Of a DNA stretch of 6,672 nt, positions 6,012 to 6,672 are shown in pieces. The notes beneath the pieces were generated by a model. That model worked only from the letters and a program-made list of their open reading frames with translations. It had not been told where the DNA came from and did not search any database. The position numbers were made by a program, and so were the translations under genes. Within the stretch, counting starts at the first letter, position 1; each line of letters begins with the position of its first letter. Origin of the DNA: Treponema sp. (GTDB lineage Bacteria > Spirochaetota > Spirochaetia > Treponematales > Treponemataceae); NCBI GenBank assembly GCA_012513125.1, contig JAAZCS010000239.1, positions 1-6,672 on the forward strand, read 5' to 3'.

Positions 6012-6672
6012 ACTTTATTACTGAGTCAACTAATTCTTTAAAATTTGAATCAACATTAAAATTGGAATATTTAATATCCTCTGCAATAGAGAACAATCCA
6101 TCTTTCTGAACAATTGATTTTATGTCATCTTCTTCAAGTTCAACTATATCTTTCATATTCATACCAAAATTTGTCATAGAAAAATGTTCGTCGGAAATAG
6201 GTATCAATTCTTCAACAGCAGATAAATCTTCTTGTTTTTGTGAATTATCAACAGAAGAAATGTCTTCCTTGCTTTCAGTTTCAATTATCGTCTCTGGAGA
6301 ATGAGTTTTTTCTTCTGAAGTAGAAATTACTTCTGGAACTTTTTCATTTTTATGTTGAGCAAGTATAATAGAATCGTTTTCTGTTTGTAAAGTATATATA
6401 TCACCAAAACACAATTCTTCTGATTGATAATCTTCTACTGAGGCAAAATCATCTTCTCCATCGATATTTTGAGAATAAGTTTTAGCATCTTTTGCAACAT
6501 GTCTTTCACTTGCGCGTGGACTAATAAAAGCAAGCAAAGCTGCATCTTTCGGAGGTTCGACTTCTTCAACGTCGTCAATTACTTCGGCTTCGTCTATTGC
6601 TTCAACTTCGTCTATCGCTTCAACTTCTTCTACGTCTTCAACTGGTTCTACTTCTTCTAATGCTTCTACGTC
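6010..6672 (-). CDS. Acidic repeat-containing protein of unknown function (5' end beyond window)
   Basis: The frame is open from the right edge, giving 220 residues of the C-terminal part; the real start is not in the window. The only nearby candidate start, a TTG at 6537, should not be used, because coding continues through it without a stop. The fragment begins with six acidic hexapeptides (DVEALE, EVEPVE, DVEEVE, AIDEVE, AIDEAE, VIDDVE) and a degenerate seventh (EVEPPK). A polar Glu/Asp/Ser-rich linker with a more structured patch FGDIYTL (89-95) follows, and then a C-terminal segment DGLFSIAEDIKYSNF (191-205) ending KELVDSVIK. No membrane segment or known catalytic motif is visible in this part. 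The C-terminal segment looks like the conserved core and the rest like a disordered, highly negative spacer. It is 12 bases upstream of metN and probably heads or continues that operon. A link to methionine uptake is possible but rests only on position. Confidence 0.8.
   Translation of the reverse strand, partial: DVEALEEVEPVEDVEEVEAIDEVEAIDEAEVIDDVEEVEPPKDAALLAFISPRASERHVAKDAKTYSQNIDGEDDFASVEDYQSEELCFGDIYTLQTENDSIILAQHKNEKVPEVISTSEEKTHSPETIIETESKEDISSVDNSQKQEDLSAVEELIPISDEHFSMTNFGMNMKDIVELEEDDIKSIVQKDGLFSIAEDIKYSNFNVDSNFKELVDSVIK
6565..6672 (-). repeat. 18-bp in-frame tandem repeat encoding acidic hexapeptides
   Basis: Six units in register (6565, 6583, 6601, 6619, 6637 and 6655 starts) have the plus-strand form TTCAACTTCGTCTATCGC with substitutions. 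Units 6583 and 6601 differ at three of 18 positions; outer units are more diverged. Each encodes a hexapeptide of the pattern x-V/I-D/E-x-V-E on the minus strand. The array reaches the right edge and may continue. Because the unit is a multiple of three, copy-number change would lengthen or shorten the protein without a frameshift. Confidence 0.8.

Noticed and set aside
6535..6537. TTG at 6537 as the start of the acidic protein
   Set aside because: The same frame stays open to the right edge with coherent acidic coding repeats, and no ribosome binding site precedes the TTG. The gene is partial.
6469..6660. Plus-strand frame with a Phe/Tyr/Val/Asn-rich product
   Set aside because: It is the antisense reading of the GAA/GTA/GAC-rich acidic repeat; GAA read backwards gives TTC (Phe). 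There is no ribosome binding site and the opposite strand is clearly coding.
5998..6672. S-box/SAM or other methionine riboswitch upstream of metN
   Set aside because: Only 12 bases separate metN from the upstream coding frame, so there is no room. If one exists, it lies beyond the right edge.

Overview
The window is AT-rich and densely coding, and it most resembles the chromosome of a host-associated spirochaete, probably a Treponema. Three things point there: a treponeme-like FadL/PorV-type (UPF0164-like) outer-membrane barrel, a lysine-rich protein resembling a spirochaete-restricted uncharacterised family, and a methionine-uptake metN-metI pair next to it without metQ. This placement comes from protein character and remembered gene order, not from a database search. 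No RNA gene, mobile element, CRISPR array or riboswitch is visible, and no stretch over about 110 bases lacks a gene.

Left block, minus strand (2571 down to 1): a two-gene operon. The first gene encodes an exported outer-membrane beta-barrel of 355 residues. It is followed after 18 bases by an exported protein built of about 110-residue Ig-like repeats with SPNNDG-type motifs, which runs off the left edge. The Ig-like units alternate between two subtypes (A-B-A-B-A). A barrel paired with a repeat adhesin or scaffold suggests a cell-surface system.

Centre, plus strand (2678-4261): a cytoplasmic, helical, lysine-rich protein of 527 residues and unknown function. It is divergent from the barrel operon. 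Near-consensus promoters lie back to back between them, with -35 boxes only 6 bases apart. The plus-strand promoter places the transcript start almost on the ATG, so this mRNA is probably leaderless. The TTG that a gene caller would choose as start is the -35 box itself.

Right block, minus strand (6672 down to 4280): an operon of a partial, very acidic protein with a hexapeptide (18-bp) tandem repeat, then metN (ATPase with C-terminal NIL methionine sensor), then metI (permease). The acidic gene's stop codon is part of the metN ribosome binding site, so the two are probably translationally coupled. The metI gene converges on the unknown plus-strand gene with 18 bases between stop codons and no evident terminator.
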